From Gemmatimonadota bacterium (GTDB taxonomy: Bacteria > JAAXHH01), in NCBI GenBank assembly GCA_009838645.1, contig VXRC01000001.1:109740-173739 (forward strand): a DNA stretch of 64,000 bases. Direction: 5' to 3'. The position numbers were made by a program, and so were the translations under genes. Below the pieces are notes generated by a model. It was not told the origin of the DNA and searched no databases. It worked only from the letters and a program-made list of their open reading frames with translations. Positions 63,842 to 64,000 of this stretch are shown piece after piece; the stretch's first letter is position 1; every line of letters begins with the position of its first letter.

Positions 63842-64000
63842 AATGTAGTACTCCCAGGCAACTTCAACGCGATACCGGAATTTAGTGACCAGGAACACCA
63901 GGTATCGATTCAACAGTGAACGGGGTCGACCCGAAAACGCATCCGGACCCGGGAACGCATCTTGTAACTCGCATGAATATCCCGCACGAGAACATAAAAC

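Overview
The window looks like a chromosome segment of an uncultured, GC-rich, Gram-negative (diderm) heterotroph. Outer-membrane proteins (2785-3444, 48776-51340, 51363-52262) imply a second membrane. A complete bacillithiol set (bshC-bshB1-bshA) in a diderm, large DUF6785-type permeases, phytanoyl-CoA-type dioxygenases, a creatininase-family hydrolase and paired aldehyde:ferredoxin oxidoreductases together suggest the FCB side of the tree (Latescibacterota- or Gemmatimonadota-like). That placement is inference; no rRNA or ribosomal protein gene is present. I saw no rRNA or tRNA gene, CRISPR array, insertion sequence, integrase or phage gene.

Layout. 0.1-2.8 kb: HIT protein, then GNAT, methyltransferase and HAD genes. 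2.8-8.8 kb: beta-barrel protein; a minus-strand operon of solute-binding protein, HAMP sensor without an output domain and OFA-type MFS carrier; an exported class-V aminotransferase-fold protein. 8.9-12.2 kb: two methyltransferases, an acetyltransferase and a PhyH dioxygenase. 12.2-19.6 kb: minus-strand histidine-degradation cluster (RraA-like, hutU, hutH, hutI, hutF, creatininase family). 19.9-20.5 kb: DUF2911 gene with a clear terminator. 20.6-32.6 kb: a tightly packed six-gene minus-strand operon (permease, 1522-residue M28-like/FtsX fusion, amidohydrolase, second permease, two unrelated 2-hydroxyacid dehydrogenases). 32.8-38.8 kb: plus-strand MMPL transporter with bshC, bshB1 and bshA behind a good sigma70-like promoter. 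38.9-43.6 kb: rhodanese, third permease, epimerase, second PhyH dioxygenase. 43.7-47.5 kb: three tandem DUF4097-like exported proteins built from 18-residue repeats. 47.5-52.3 kb: threonine dehydratase-like enzyme, DUF5916-type outer-membrane protein, beta-barrel protein. 52.4-58.7 kb: FAD oxidoreductase, two AORs, a four-cluster ferredoxin and a GYD protein. 59-63.9 kb: four methyltransferases (two paralogous pairs), a P-loop kinase-like protein and an exported rhodanese.

The genes that work together most clearly are the hut set (histidine to N-formylglutamate, with no classical HutG, next to a creatininase-family hydrolase), the bacillithiol genes and the AOR set (aldehyde oxidation feeding electrons to ferredoxin). 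The least explained parts are the six-gene operon at 20.6-32.6 kb, whose central protein keeps an M28 peptidase shape but has lost its metal ligands and is fused to an FtsX permease; the DUF4097 trio; and short tandem repeats of 15-29 bp that sit mostly at gene 3' ends across the window.
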